Assembly (NCBI GenBank): GCA_036346255.1
Contig: CM070624.1
Span: 21,112,626 to 21,176,625, forward strand
Reading direction: 5' to 3'
Origin: Ampelocalamus luodianensis
Lineage: Eukaryota; Streptophyta; Magnoliopsida; Poales; Poaceae
DNA length: 64,000 nt
The position numbers and the translations under genes were made by a program. Positions 11,693-23,420 of the stretch are shown one piece after another (the first letter of the stretch is position 1; each line of letters starts with the position of its first letter). Under the pieces are notes generated by a model. It did no database searches, was not told where the DNA came from, and saw only the letters and a program-made list of their open reading frames with translations.

Positions 11693-12786
11693 AGTGACAA
11701 CAACATCAATTAGAGGATCCTGAGATCGCGCAGGCGTTAGTAGATCTCAACATTGAGTAGCCGATATGTATGCATGTATGTAGTTAATGCGCATTCTTTT
11801 TCTTACCGGGGAATCCCACACAGGGGTGTAAGGTTTTTAATAAAACAATAACAATGTATCTGTAAAACATCAATGTAATTTTATTTCCCCTAATATTTAC
11901 TTGTCCATAATTTTGCGCAATTACTTAAATTCAACACCTTTCCCCCATCTTTTTCCCTTTCTCTTTCTTTTCCCCTCCTCTATTTTTCTTTTTCCCTTTT
12001 CTCCCTGTTTCAGCTGGCAGCTGTCTCCTCCTTCTTTCTTCCCCTAGGCCCAGTCCCTTCTTCAATCCTCCCTCGATCTCCCATCTTGGCTCCCCATGCA
12101 CCAAATCAGGGCATCGAGCAGCTGCACCCGTCCTCAGACCTCCACGTCCGGTTGCCCCCCCCCTCGGTCCCCTCTACGAGAGTGCCATGACAGCGCCACC
12201 CTCCTTGCCGTGCGACGGTGGTAGGCAAGTGCTCCGACGGCCAAGGCGGACAAGAGCGGCTGCGGCGAGCGGGAGCATGGTAGTAGCGGGCAAGCGCTAA
12301 GTTTGTGGCGGCCAATTTACGTGATGTGCTGTGCAGGGTCAAATGTGGGGCCGTCGGCCAAGGTCGGCAAGCGCACGTCGGGGTCAAGGCAGGCTACCGA
12401 CCCGTGGCGCCAGCAATAGGGCAAGCACAACAGTAATAGTGAGCTAGGTATGCGTACAGACACGGTGTGCCGTGTCTGTACCAGCCCGGCTCACCGTGCC
12501 AACGTGTTGTGTTGGGCCTCGCAGGCGTCTGGCCGTCTCGGCACGGGCCAACTCCCAGGATGATTCCGAGCCCAGCGTTCCCCAGTCCACGCACGGTCGT
12601 CCCCGTCTGCCATCCCCGTCTCCCAAACGTAAAGAAAAGAATCAATCGCACGCATTTCGACGACCTTCCTCGCACTTTCCTCCCCATCCCCGGCCCGCGC
12701 CTCCGCCTCCTCCTGCACCCACCGCCGATGCCGCCGGCGTCACGTTCCAGCCCGCCGCCCTGACGCCACCGCACGTACCCGCAGCG
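11693..12786 (+). other. Upstream region and probable 5' UTR of the ATL gene
   Basis: 11930-12010 is an almost pure pyrimidine tract (CCCTTTCTCTTTCTTTTCCC-like). From about 12100 the GC content rises sharply, as in grass gene 5' ends. No clear TATA box is visible close to the coding start. Open frames on both strands here, including one of 93 codons at 12106-12387 (-), look like by-products of GC richness. Confidence 0.45.
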
Positions 12787-14004
12787 ATGCCTCTCCACCG
12801 CCGGAGCCTCTTCCCGGACCACCCTGGCGACTGCCTCAGTAGGTACGAGCACGGCTGCTCCTCGCCGCCCTCCCCTCCTCAAACCCTTCATCCCACCGCC
12901 TCCCCTTCCCCCTCGCCTTTCCCTTGGAGCCCTTCTCGGCCTCCTTGCCCTCCTATCCTGGGTCTTGCTCCCTCCCCTTCTCCCGTCCATGGCCCCGCCG
13001 GGGGAAGGAGAGACCAGGGGGGAACCCGCGGCTACAACTCCGCAGGAGGTGGCGCCGACGACCACCACCACCGATTCGTCACCTTCATCGTCATCGCCGC
13101 CGCCGCGCTCGCCTTCCTCTCCCTGATCCTCTTCGGCGTCTCCGTCGCCGTCCGGCGGCGGCGGCGGCGGCGGCGGCAGGCGCTCCTTGCCCCCGCGCCG
13201 GACGCGGTGGCGAACGTCGAGGACGGCGGGAACGACGACCCCGAGGGCGTTGGGGGAGTGGTGCACCACGTCTGGTACATCCGGACCGTCGGGCTCGACG
13301 AGGCGGCGATCAATTCGATCGCCGTGACGCGGTACCGCGCCGGCGCGGGGCTCCTGGGCGCAGCCGACTGCTCCGTCTGCCTCGGCAATTTCCAGGACGG
13401 CGAGCTCGTGCGGCTGCTGCCCAAGTGCGGCCACGCGTTCCACGTCCCCTGCATCGACACGTGGCTCCGAGCCCACGTCAACTGCCCGCTCTGCCGCTCC
13501 GACGTGCTCGACTGCGCCGTCACTGCCGCCGGAGGCGGCGGCCAGTCAAACTCCAACCCACCAGTTGATCCCGATGCGAACGCCAACGCCGCAGCCGAGC
13601 AAATGGCTGCCGCGAGCGACTCAATCTTGGAGCACGAAGAGGAGGAGAATGACCAAGAAGCGCCACCTGTGGAAGGAGACCAGCACGAGCAACTCAGTTC
13701 GCCGGATCCATTGCCGCAGCAGCTCCCCTGCCCGCTGCCGCGTAACGTGCGGCGCGCCGCTTCCATGGACGCGGCGATAGTGTCAGCCGCGGCAGACGTC
13801 GCGGCTTTATTGCGGTTGCCGGAGGGTGCTCCTGAAGAGGAGCAGAGTGGCAGACAGAAGCTTGGGACTGGTGCGTCTTGCGTGAAGGTATCGGGTTCCG
13901 GCCATCTGAGCAGTCTCAGCACGGAGAGGCCCGCATCCGGCGGTGTCCCAAGGTCCTTCTTCGCACGGCACTGCCGTGCTCGGAGCTCGGTGCTGCCGCT
14001 GTGA
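12787..14004 (+). CDS. RING-H2 finger protein, ATL family (E3 ubiquitin ligase)
   Basis: A single-exon frame encodes 405 residues, in the usual size range for larger ATL proteins. Order of parts: a Ser/Pro-rich N-terminus; a transmembrane helix at about residues 97-120 (FVTFIVIAAAALAFLSLIL); a run of eight or more arginines just after it; the GLD motif at 169-171; and a canonical RING-H2 domain at 195-236 with C195, C198, C214, H216, H219, C222, C233 and C236 (C-x2-C-x15-C-x-H-x2-H-x2-C-x10-C-x2-C), including the conserved Pro before the third Cys and the Trp after the sixth ligand. The acidic, Ser-rich C-terminal half has no known domain. ATL proteins pass ubiquitin from an E2 enzyme to substrates at membranes, often in defence or growth signalling; the substrate here cannot be told. 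The frame is open back to an ATG at 12472 (510 residues), but ATG 12787 gives an MPLHRR start like other ATL N-termini and has a good context. Neighbours on both sides are transposons. Confidence 0.92.
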   Translation: MPLHRRSLFPDHPGDCLSRYEHGCSSPPSPPQTLHPTASPSPSPFPWSPSRPPCPPILGLAPSPSPVHGPAGGRRDQGGTRGYNSAGGGADDHHHRFVTFIVIAAAALAFLSLILFGVSVAVRRRRRRRRQALLAPAPDAVANVEDGGNDDPEGVGGVVHHVWYIRTVGLDEAAINSIAVTRYRAGAGLLGAADCSVCLGNFQDGELVRLLPKCGHAFHVPCIDTWLRAHVNCPLCRSDVLDCAVTAAGGGGQSNSNPPVDPDANANAAAEQMAAASDSILEHEEEENDQEAPPVEGDQHEQLSSPDPLPQQLPCPLPRNVRRAASMDAAIVSAAADVAALLRLPEGAPEEEQSGRQKLGTGASCVKVSGSGHLSSLSTERPASGGVPRSFFARHCRARSSVLPL

Positions 14005-14939
14005 CGGTGCCGAGATCCCGAGCTGAATTTTGCTCGTTGCTAATAATGTTACTATCGCACGTGATCAATGGCTCAATGTGTGTAATACTTGTTACTTGTA
14101 ATCTTAAAAATGAGGACTACGAGTTGAAACCCAAATGCAGTAAAGAATAATCTGCAATTGAGAAATGAATATATATACAGGCATCGTGTACACTGTATAG
14201 CCTTGTTCTTCCCTGCAGTATGGATTCAGTAATTGTCCTGTTGTTATTCTGATGTTGTTAATTTTGTTCGCCTTCAAGTGCAATTAAGTATAGAGACCAG
14301 CCCAAAAAAGTATAGAGATGTGAGATGTAAGATACTGAATTTTGTCGGCCCCTTCTTTGTTTTTGGCTGTTGAAAATGAGGAGCGTAGGCACGGGGGGAT
14401 TTTTAGTTTTCATTCTTAAATTTTGTGCTTTGATGATCGAAACTAGTCCCATGTGGTACAGAACACTGATGAGTTTGGAGCCGTAGGATTAGGTCCAGTA
14501 GGTAAATCTGATCAACGACTAAGCAAAAGGCCATTGCGGTCAAGATGGTGGAGACGAACATCTCTTTCAATTTCTGTCGCTTTCTTATCTTAAAAGCGTC
14601 CTAAGTAAGTAAACATGAATTTATTACGAAAATACGCATTCATGGATGGCTTCGTAATTGCCTTTGTTAGTACTAGTATTTGTTTCCTCTCATGGCTAAG
14701 GATTAGAAGTTTAGAAATCAGAACACTGATATGCTGTCTTCTGGATTAGTATTTGTTATCTGCAATCCGGTTGCACGTAGTGAATTATCCTCCCTTGCGC
14801 TTTCTACAGGCTGATACTACGGTTGTTGGGAAATTTCATTTATACATACCTCAACTATTCCCAAAGAAACCTTGAATTCGATTGGTAGTCTATTCTAGGT
14901 GAGATACACATCGGCGCTGCAGCAATTAAGTTCAGGAGG
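14005..14939. other. Intergenic sequence after the ATL gene
   Basis: The first 150-200 bases probably hold the 3' UTR (AT-rich, with AATGAATATATATACAG near 14164). The remainder has no recognisable gene, RNA or repeat; short antisense frames look accidental. Confidence 0.4.
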
Positions 14940-15173
14940 CATGTTTTGGTTGGAAGCCACGCGTTGCCACCACACTTTTTGCGGCTAACAAATTGTCCAC
15001 CTCAAATGTGATAAGTTTTAGCTAGAAACTGTGTGTATGACAAGTGGAGGTGGGACATGATGTTAAAAAAGTGTAGCATACCACATGTATGACAACAAAC
15101 CAAACGCTGGCCTAAATCGATCAAACTTGTCTAAGAAAGTTGTGGCAAGTTGCCACGATGAACCAAACACCAC
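14940..15173. mobile_element. Small MITE with TTTGGTT-type inverted ends
   Basis: The left end contains TTTTGGTTGGAAGCCACGCG followed by TTGCCACCACACTTTTT. The right end, reverse-complemented, reads GGTGTTTGGTTCATCGTGGC then AACTTGCCACAACTTTCTT. The two ends share TTTGGTT, GTTGCCAC and ACTTT in order. No clean target duplication was found, so the exact ends are approximate. Confidence 0.4.
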
Positions 15174-15467
15174 TGCAACTCTGCAGTGCTGGTCGCATGT
15201 TCCCTGTGACCCTGTCCCTAGCGACAACTTTCAAAGCGTGTACGGTACAGGGCGGCAGGTATGGAGTATCAGGTTCAGAGACGTGCTCGAGAGACATCAA
15301 AGTTCAGATAACCCAAGGGGCTCCTGAAGCATGCATTTCCTGACGACAACACAGCTGCAGCCTAGAAGAAAATCTCCATTATTCACTTTTTAGGAGTCAG
15401 GGCGCTTCAGAAATCGTCGCGTGACAGACTGACTAACTTGCAGCCGAGACGCTGCCGATGGGCCGTC

Positions 15468-15571
15468 TCATTTCTCATCTCTGGCCAGGCTGCTTGGTTC
15501 CGAGTTCTTGCCATCGTCGATGACTCCCCCATCGTTTCTTTCACTGCCGGCGGACTCGGCTTCAGCTTCCC
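15468..15571 (-). CDS. Possible 3'-terminal exon, unrecognised
   Basis: On the - strand a short Glu/Ser/Asp-rich frame ends at TGA (complement of 15468-15470). It is preceded by a plausible acceptor, TTCGTTGCAG, with the exon starting at 15571. A further upstream segment near 15680-15720 encodes a Gly/Lys-rich stretch ending in a GTAAGC donor. This could be the last exons of a host gene fragment or pure chance. No domain is recognisable. The rest of 15174-16092 shows nothing I can name. Confidence 0.18.
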
Positions 15572-16205
15572 CTGCAACGAACGACCCGACCATGCATGAC
15601 AATTTTTTAGCTCGAGTTATTTCACAAGTAAGTCTGAAACTTTTCAGCCTGTTTCTAGTTTTGACTGAGAGCTTACGGCATGATGCAGACAGAAGCCTCC
15701 GACTTTGCCGCCGCCGCCTTTGCCCGACGCTAAACCTCTCGTCAGTGTGAGTATATGCGAAGAGTGATGAACGGTACACTCTGATAAACTCGTTCACTTC
15801 CTAGGTCTCTTTTTATCGTCGCGACTTGCAAGTTAATTGAAAAGCTGCTCAGCAAGTCGAAGCCTTCCTAGTCAATGGCCCCAATTAACCTAGCAATGTC
15901 AGCTACTGTGACAGTCAGTTGAGATGCCTTATTGACATGTGCCCGCGTGCGTTGTATGGACTTCGGAACAGAGCTCCCCAATACAATGATCTTGACCGGA
16001 TTCATCTATCCCGGATAGCTCGCACAGCACGAGAACTGAATCTCGATCGGCTTTGATTCGGCGAACCTATGTTCGCTTGTAGCTATCGTGACCAGTGGTG
16101 GATCTAGAATTTCATCACACATTGGGCTAAATTCTATTAGACTAACATCCTAATACTAATACTAACGCCAATTTATACCCATACCACGGCATAACATGAT
16201 GGTAA

Positions 16206-16535
16206 CTACCCAGCACTAATAATTGTATCTGAAAAGCAAAATGAGACCCCTCCACGTATGCAGATGTCAGTGCAGATGGCTCGGCGATCTGGAGCAGGTA
16301 CCCCCAAAATCCAGCAATCTCTGGTGCCATCTTCTTCTTCGAAACTCGGTTTAGTAGCAACTACACGAGCAGCATAAGATCCATGCTCTACGTTCTGAAG
16401 TCGCCGCGCCAACATTCTCATCAGCAAATTTGCTGCATCTGTAGATGGACAGCGCCGTGCCAAGCTGAACAATTCACAGAACAGAACAATCTTTTCTTCA
16501 GATAAGGATTGTGTTGATGTAAAAGTCCTAGACAT
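16206..16535 (-). CDS. Unrecognised frame inside the hAT-like element
   Basis: A 109-codon frame with balanced composition, including SLARRCPSTDAANLLMRML and FEEEDGTRDCWILGVP. It looks more like protein than the other frames nearby, but I do not recognise it. As it lies inside a transposon with no transposase it could be a captured exon. It could equally be spurious. Confidence 0.2.
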   Translation of the reverse strand: MSRTFTSTQSLSEEKIVLFCELFSLARRCPSTDAANLLMRMLARRLQNVEHGSYAARVVATKPSFEEEDGTRDCWILGVPAPDRRAICTDICIRGGVSFCFSDTIISAG

Positions 16536-16643
16536 GTATCATTGGCTTGAGGAATTCAGTGAAGAGAAACTATTTGGTGGTGAAAGAGGAAGGGCCAACC
16601 CCCGGAGAAAATCACCAGAATGATGGTTCACCTGCGTGATAGA

Positions 16644-16721
16644 CAGTTCAACAACCACCTAGAAGAAGCTGGGGAGAAGTAGCAGTTCGACAACCACCTA
16701 GAAGAAGCTGGGGGCAAATGC
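16644..16721. repeat. Two-copy 39-base direct repeat
   Basis: CAGTTCAACAACCACCTAGA and the bases after it recur at 16683 with one substitution in the first 30 bases. The two copies are directly adjacent. Confidence 0.75.
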
Positions 16722-17854
16722 TACTTCTGAGAGGAGAGTTACAAACACCAACTATCAGATCTTTGTATATAGCTAACTTTGATGCTACCAACTAGTTACA
16801 CTGCATTCTTTTTTGAATAAAAAAACACACTAGAGATTTGCAAAAAACACACACACCAGCTATTTAATTAGCTTTATATCAGATTTCTTGGATGGAACAG
16901 GAAGTCATAAGCCCAAGTGACTAGTTGGAGTGGGACACTGTCCATTAATCATGTATTGAGAAGCTTGGAGCTAGACCATACAAGTAGAATTACAATTCCT
17001 GCTACTGCTAGTATGATGTCGTACTGCTTATGGTTAGTTATGATATTGTACTGCTGCTACTGCACAAAAGATTGTTTCTTAAATGTGCTTCAGAATACAT
17101 GTACTGTGAATACATAATTTAGCACCAATATTGAAGTCTACAATTTTGAGCACAAAAATGCATCATTTAGCACCAATTTTGAGCAATATCATGAGATAGC
17201 AGATTAACAGGTCATCTATTTCTTCTTTGTTGCTGTCAGCAAGAAAATGGAAAGATACCTACGGGCGGGGAGGGAGCGGGTGTGATGCCGGGCAGGAAGG
17301 GCGTGGGCGTGGTGCAGGGAGGGGTGCGGGCGTGACGGCGGGAGGGGAGGGAGGGGCGGGCGGCGGCGGCGAGCGAGTAGCTAGGAGGCCTGGAGGGTAG
17401 AGGCGGTGAGAGAGGAGCCGGGACAAGAGGCTTGGAGGGCAGGGGGAGATTTGGGTTTGGGGGCATGAGCCATGGGGAGACGTCGAGGGGGCTAACGCCT
17501 GGGCCAACGGATGATGGGCTGTGGATCAGTGGATGGGAGGAATAGTGGGACTGTGGGAGGCTGGGCCTCAGGCTAAACACTGTAAATAGATTTGTTGGTT
17601 CTATATAACAAAAAAAAATGCATTGAATTTTTTGCTGGGACTCGGGCTATAGCCTACCTAGCCCAAGGCCCAGATATGCCCCTGATCGTGACCAATGCTA
17701 GCAACAGTGCAAGTGTGCTGTTATGTGCATGACAAGACAGTTTAGGCCCATTTGCGCATCAGAACTGCTCCTTTCACACCGCATATCCTGTACTTTGATG
17801 CTTCCACCTGTCTATATCTTATTAAATCATAGTAGTGGGTACATATTATAACCG

Positions 17855-18152
17855 TCTACATTAAAACAAAGAGTCTATGTCAAATACAATAACACTGCAA
17901 TTCAAAATCAAAATAAAATAGAATTAGCAATTTGATTTCCATATGAATTCCTAAGTAGAAGAGTCCATATCAAGTACAATAAAACTGCAGATGAGATAAA
18001 AATAAAATAAAATTAGTAATTTGATAAAATCCCTAAATAATTACAATTGGGAATAAAAAATAAACAAATATTGGCAATTAGATTGTATGCGAAAACAAAC
18101 CACAAAAAGAATTTTGGAATAAAAAATAAAATAGAATTAGGAATATGATTTT
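17855..18152 (+). mobile_element. AT-rich Helitron-like repeat, left piece
   Basis: TCTACATTAAAACAAAGAGT, followed by CTATGTCAAATACAATAA, resembles the start of the related sequence at 21188. The body consists of AATAAAATAGAATTAGCAATTTGATTTCC-like words that recur at 20642-21180, 21190-21600 and 27555-27790. The copy is interrupted at 18153 by a solo LTR and continues at 20642. The Helitron assignment rests on the 3' ends of the sister copies. Confidence 0.45.
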
Positions 18153-20641
18153 TGTTGGACCGAAGCGACAACTAGGGGTTTGAATAGGAGTACTACTCTT
18201 TTTCGACTCCGATCGATTTCAACTTCTTCCTCTCCTTAGTGGCTATAGAAGCTATGAAGATCACATGACACAAGCATAACGAAAGTCTTGTGTTGAAACC
18301 GACGAACAGTGAGACAAAAACTTCAAACTAGCACACGACAGGGCTGACCTCTCGTTGGGCAGTCTGATCTCTCTTCTCGGGTAGTTTAACCTCCCTCCAA
18401 GTGAACAGTGAAATCAGTCCGATCTCAAAATCACAAATTGATCTAAATTTTGATCCACAACTACGAACTTCATGAAACTCAAAACATACTTTCTCTAGGA
18501 TACTAGGAACCTATTCCAATCAAGATCTTAAAGACCATTGCTAAAGTTTCAACCTTTTTCCGTTTGAGTGAAGGTTGCACTAAAACCGGGCCAAATACAA
18601 AAACAGTGATTGAGAGGATCTCGTTGGACGAATCAATCCAAGATGACTAAGGATGGTTTCCAGTACGCCCTAGCACCCTCCATCACACAAAGAATCAAAG
18701 CCCAAAAGCCCTCAAGAGAAAAACCCCAAAATCATCATTTCTTTCACCAAACCCGGCAAACTCAAGAACTTGCAATAGAAAGTATCTAGATAGATAAGAT
18801 CTGGTCTACAATATATCCACCACTTATATATCCTAGGTACAAAGCAAGATCAAGAGGGGCGAAAGGAACATAAAAAACTAAGCCAAATCGAGAAATCAAT
18901 ACTTAGTATATAAGAGGAAGACTTGGACAAATTTGGAGGTTTGATTTCTTCTTGGAGATGAATGTTTACAACTACTCCCTTGGGAGGACAAAGTCATTAG
19001 GGTAGCACACACACAAGTGCTCTCATCTCTCTCAATACATCTCCTAAACACTAGCCTCCTCTACTTTCCTCTCCTAGCCCTAAATCATAAATTAGGGTGT
19101 CCTAGGCTCAAGGCTTGGAGGTGCAAATCCCGCACTCGCTTTTATAGTGGAGACTAGGTCTAGAGATAAATCCCCAACGGGCACATGTTAAGCCCACACA
19201 CAAATGAGTCTCACACACGCACGCTTCTCAAAGCGTTGTCTTCATCTTTAGCTCCATTAGGCTAAATCCGTCATGCTTTACCCTCCATGGAGTATCCTTG
19301 ATCTAATCCTCTTAGGCCACCATCGTGGTTTCGCACACCACCACTTTTTTATTTTAGGTAATTTACCAAAATGCCCCTCTACTGATCTTTGGTGATTCCT
19401 TCGCCTCGAAGCATCTCCCATCCTGCATCATCCATGTGGCCCCAATGACTTCTCGCGAAGCCTCTCACACGTCTGGATCCCACTGAACCGTTCTCGCTTG
19501 CAACTGGGACCAAGTCACTTGGCGCACCGCATGTCTCACCATAACTGCACCTAGCTTCCTTGACCGTTGAGGACCTTAGCTCCTCCCTGAGCCTAGTGCG
19601 GACCTCAGCTCCTCCCTGAGCCTAGTCCTAGTTCACCTTGTCGCTACCCATCAAGTTCATCATCGGTAGCTCCTGCTCCGGTTCCTTGTCTTCTCGGCTT
19701 GTAACGACCCCGCTAGCCTCAGTCATCTTCCGGCACCACCTCGATCGTTTTGGACCTTGGTTCTCCTAACCTGGTCCCAATCTAGTCTGCCTCACCATTA
19801 CCTTGCTCCCGAGTCCTACAACCATCAGAAACAAGCAAACCGTCACGTACCATCGCACAATACGCACAATCATCAATTCACATAATTAACGAGACATGAG
19901 TACATACCTTCACAAAGGCCTTTGCTCAAACTTCACCTTCCACGGTTCATGTTCATCTTGTGCCTTGCTTCGGCCCAACCACCTCACCCGACATTCTTGA
20001 TCGTTTTGGACATTGGCTCTCCTAGCCTAGCCCCTTTCCCTACCGTTGACCTAGTTGTCTCCAAGCCACATGCACAATAATAGACCAAGCAACCATTTTT
20101 GGGCATAAGTTCTTCATAACTTGACTCACATTAGTTCAAAACATGCATCATGCAACATCTATGCAATTACCCATGACTTTGGCCTAACCCTCAAAGTTCA
20201 CCGCCTTTCTGGCTCGTGAACAAACCAATGGCTGGTCAGACCGCCACACATGGCCGGTAAGACCGTCCCAACACTTAGTCAAAATTCCAGTCCTGGAAAT
20301 CTGCACCCTCTCTGGAATTTTCAAACCCTAGCTAGTTTCGGCTTGAAACTCCAATTCCAATAAGACCAAGTGCAAACGCTTCATACGTGATTTTTGTACG
20401 ACTCCCAAAATACGCATTTTCACCTTTTGGCCGGTTAGACCGCCATGTCCCCGGCCGATTTGACTGCCAGTCTCTTGGCCAAAGCACTGAACGATCTGAC
20501 CGCAGCCCATAGCCGGTCAGACCTCCTAACGAGTGACAATAGTATAAAATTCCCCAAAACAAGGGTTTCGACAAACACCTCGATGTTGTTGCCAATTGTT
20601 CATCACACTAAGATTTGGAGCATGTCCTCCTCGCATCCACA
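18153..20641 (+). mobile_element. Solo LTR, about 2.5 kb, inserted in Helitron-like sequence
   Basis: The block starts TGTTGGACCGAAGCGACAAC and ends GCATCCACA, so it has TG...CA ends. The flanks are GATTTT on the left and ATTTCG on the right, an approximate 4-5 bp duplication. Joining the flanks restores the AATTTGATTTCGATATGAAT-type word of the surrounding repeat. No protein-coding frame is present. 19060-20641 is related to the truncated copy at about 50000-51319: both carry CGGTCAGACCGC-like words, a GCCAATTGT box and a common 3' end. Strand is inferred from that relationship only. Confidence 0.6.
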
Positions 20642-21187
20642 ATTTCGATATGAATCCTATAATTATAATTATAATAAAAATTAAACAATAATTGACAATT
20701 AGATTTGTATACGAAATCTAACAAAAAAATAACTAAAATTCAGAATTAAATAAAGTAAAATTAGCAATTTGATTTCAATATAGATTCCAAAATAAATCAT
20801 AAATAACTGTAATTCAGAATGCAAATTTTAAAAATGAGCAATTGAATTCGCATATGAATTACAATAAAATAACTAAAATTCGAAATGAAAAATAACAGAA
20901 AGTTAGCAATTCGATTTCCATATGAATTCTAAAGTAAAATCCTTAAATAACTAAAATTTAGAATAAATCAAATAAATTTAGCAATTTGATTTGTATACGA
21001 ACCCCAATAAAAATAACTGAAATATTGACTAAAATAAAAAATTATAACAAGGATAGCATAGATGGTGTTAGAGGAGACACAAAAGACGCCACCACGTTCG
21101 CTCTCAACGGCTAGAATTTCCCACATCAATCTGAGGAAAAAGAGAAAGATCTGCACCGTTGATCGTGATGGGTCCAAATTATAACGA
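20642..21187 (+). mobile_element. AT-rich Helitron-like repeat, right piece
   Basis: Continuation of the element that begins at 17855. It has repeated AATTAGCAATTTGATTTC-type words and a GATGGTGTTAGAGGAGACAC segment that recurs in the two other copies near 21657 and 27829. Confidence 0.42.
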
Positions 21188-22982
21188 CCTATATTAAAAG
21201 GAGTCTGTGTCAAGTACAATAAAATTAAAATTCGAAATAAAATAAAATAAAATTCAGAATTTTATGTACCTATGAACTCCTAAGTAAAATATCTAAATAA
21301 TTATAATTCGGAATAAAAATTAAACAAAAACAGGTAATTAGATTTGTACACAAAATCCAACAAAAAAGTAACTAAATTTCAAAATAAAAATAAAATAAAA
21401 TAAAATTTGCAATTTTAGTTCGATACAAATAAAAAGTAATTTTTTTGAAATTGTAATTGAGAATAAAAATTAGCAATTGGATTTGTATACGAATTCCAAG
21501 AAAGAATAATTGAATTTCAGAATAAAAAAGAAGAAAGTTTGCAATTTGATCTCGATACGAATTCAAAAGTAAAATCTTGAATAACTAAAGTACGAAATAA
21601 ATTAAAAAACTGAAATTTTGAATAAAAATAAAAGTTATAATAATTATAGCACGAATGGTGCCGGAGGAGACCATGAAAGAGTGCAATGACATCGATCTAT
21701 CCTACAAATAGACATTGACCGATAGGGAAGTGTAGAGCTGAGGCGACGATGACAAAGATAAGGACAATATCGTATTGCTTGCCGAAGCCATCGATAAAAA
21801 AATCTAGATTTGAAGGAGCCAAGGGTTGCGATGATAAGTGGTGAGCGTCTGCGTTGTGGATGAAGTTAGTGACCGAAGAAGCTCGATTATAGGGAAGCCT
21901 AGTAGAGAGGAGATAAAGCTTTGCAATGAAGACGAGCTATGGACGGTATAAGGCCATCGGATAGCTAGGAGCATGCCATCACTGGTGAGGGGTACGACAT
22001 CATCGGCGACGGTGAGAAGATTCACTATATCGTCAGACAATGATTAAAGCAGACATATTGGCCTCAGTGGAGATGGGAAGTGTTGCGGTCAGTGAGGAAG
22101 TCACATCGATGAGTTGACCAACGTCAAAGAAGAAGAGCGACCGACATGAGAGAAGAGGACATCGAGCATGTATAACATCATGCATGCGTATGTACATGCA
22201 TGCATTCGTACGAATAGAAGCATGGACGTACGGAGGTAGAGGAGAAAAGTTTAGAGTAGAGATGATGCAGCCGTAAGGATTCGGCTCGAGGCCACCAGAG
22301 AGAGCGTGACCGGTGTCCCCGACAGGGATCGATGACGGTTCTATGTGTATGTATGTTGATGCCGCAACGGTTAGCATTAAGCAATAATTGAAGAGAAGTA
22401 GAAGATAACTATATGATAAATGATTGCATTGGAAGGGATATCAGCTGAGAGGGATCAATCAAGGTTTGAGCTTGCTATTAGAGGTTGAAACAAAAAAGTT
22501 GTGACGACAAGATAGAAGACACACGATTCAGTGGGGCAACCGACGTGTGAGGGAAGATAAGTTTAAGATAGGTCGCCCATGGTGCATCGATGTATGTGTG
22601 AGCAAGGTACTCTAATATCATGTAAATTAATACAATAATTTTGCGCACACACAATCAGTGTATTGCTTTTGATTAAATAGAGGTACATGTGTATATATAC
22701 AATTTGAAAAAAAAACAAGTAACAGAGTAAGTCATGATGATGAGTGGTTACGTTTCTAAGAATTGCAACAACTTATTATACTTAACGATTTTCTTCCATC
22801 GAAGCTCATACTTCAATTACGTTTCTTAAGTTGTATTATCCTTCATGTTTCTATTTTCATTTCCAATGGTTAGGGCATCTTAAAAATCAAAATAGCATAT
22901 AAGATACGGAAATATATTCTTAAGTATTTATACAAACTTCGAAACAAATATAGACGCACAAATACATGGGACACCCTGCTAG
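21188..22982 (+). mobile_element. Helitron-like element, non-autonomous
   Basis: It starts CCTATATTAAAAGGAGTCTG and ends CACCCTGCTAG followed by T. Plant Helitrons end in CTRR, usually CTAG, next to a T and preceded by a short hairpin. Here the hairpin is decayed (CGCAC...GGG). It contains no Rep/helicase frame. Much of 21640-22980 is homologous to 27800-29206, sharing GGTGCCGGAGGAGACCA, a CATGCATGCATTCG region and the 3' end. Frames on the - strand here (for example 22033-22377) are not conserved as proteins. Confidence 0.5.
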
Positions 22983-23420
22983 TTCTTTAAAACATGGTGC
23001 AAATAGTCATGAAAAAATCTAACAAACTTTTGTTAGATAGGTTATGATATAGCCATGTATCCTACAAAAATTCAACTAAAAACGTGACTTACATTAGAAG
23101 AAACAAAAAAAGACAAATTTCAGTGACTAGTGACTTTATCTACTTCTTTTTTCCCCTTTTCTTATTTCCTTTTCAACAGAATTTGTTCCTTTTGTTTCTT
23201 AATGTGTAGATCGAATTTACATTTGAAATTTTTGGCATGATGGACTGATTTTGCGTAAATGCTATTAATGTTTTTCAGATTTTTTTAATGATTATTTGCA
23301 CCGTGTTTTGCAAAGGACACAAAAGTAAAGGTAGGAAGTACTAGCTATGTTATCGGTGCGGGACATGTCGTTACTTAGGCTACGTTGCTTAGTCCATCCA
23401 AAGGGTAGATGGTGCCAGAT
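22983..23420. other. AT-rich sequence without recognisable features
   Basis: Low-complexity A- and T-rich DNA between a Helitron-like element and a MULE. No gene, RNA or clear repeat is seen. Confidence 0.4.

Larger units (their letters stand above)
16093..17684. mobile_element. Non-autonomous hAT-like element with 8-bp target duplication
   Basis: The ends read CAGTGGTGGATCT on the left and, reverse-complemented, CAGGGGCATATCT on the right. These are imperfect inverted repeats beginning CAG, as in many hAT elements. Both ends are flanked by the same ATCGTGAC (16085-16092 and 17685-17692). The 1.6-kb interior lacks a recognisable transposase. It holds a two-copy 39-base direct repeat near 16644-16721, a 109-codon antisense frame (16206-16535) of unknown nature, and a G-rich block at 17255-17500. 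Confidence 0.62.

Noticed and set aside
12394..13476. 360-codon frame on the - strand across the ATL gene
   Set aside because: It is the complement of a GC-rich real exon; composition is Arg/Gly-rich with no domain, and the + strand frame carries an intact RING-H2 domain.
12924..13568. 214-codon + strand frame overlapping the ATL gene
   Set aside because: Arg/Pro low-complexity product of another frame of the same GC-rich exon.
13032..13922. 296-codon - strand frame over the ATL RING region
   Set aside because: Shadow of the + strand gene caused by third-position GC bias.
17236..17580. 114-codon Pro/Ser-rich - strand frame
   Set aside because: Low complexity from a G-rich block in a hAT-like element; no conserved motif.
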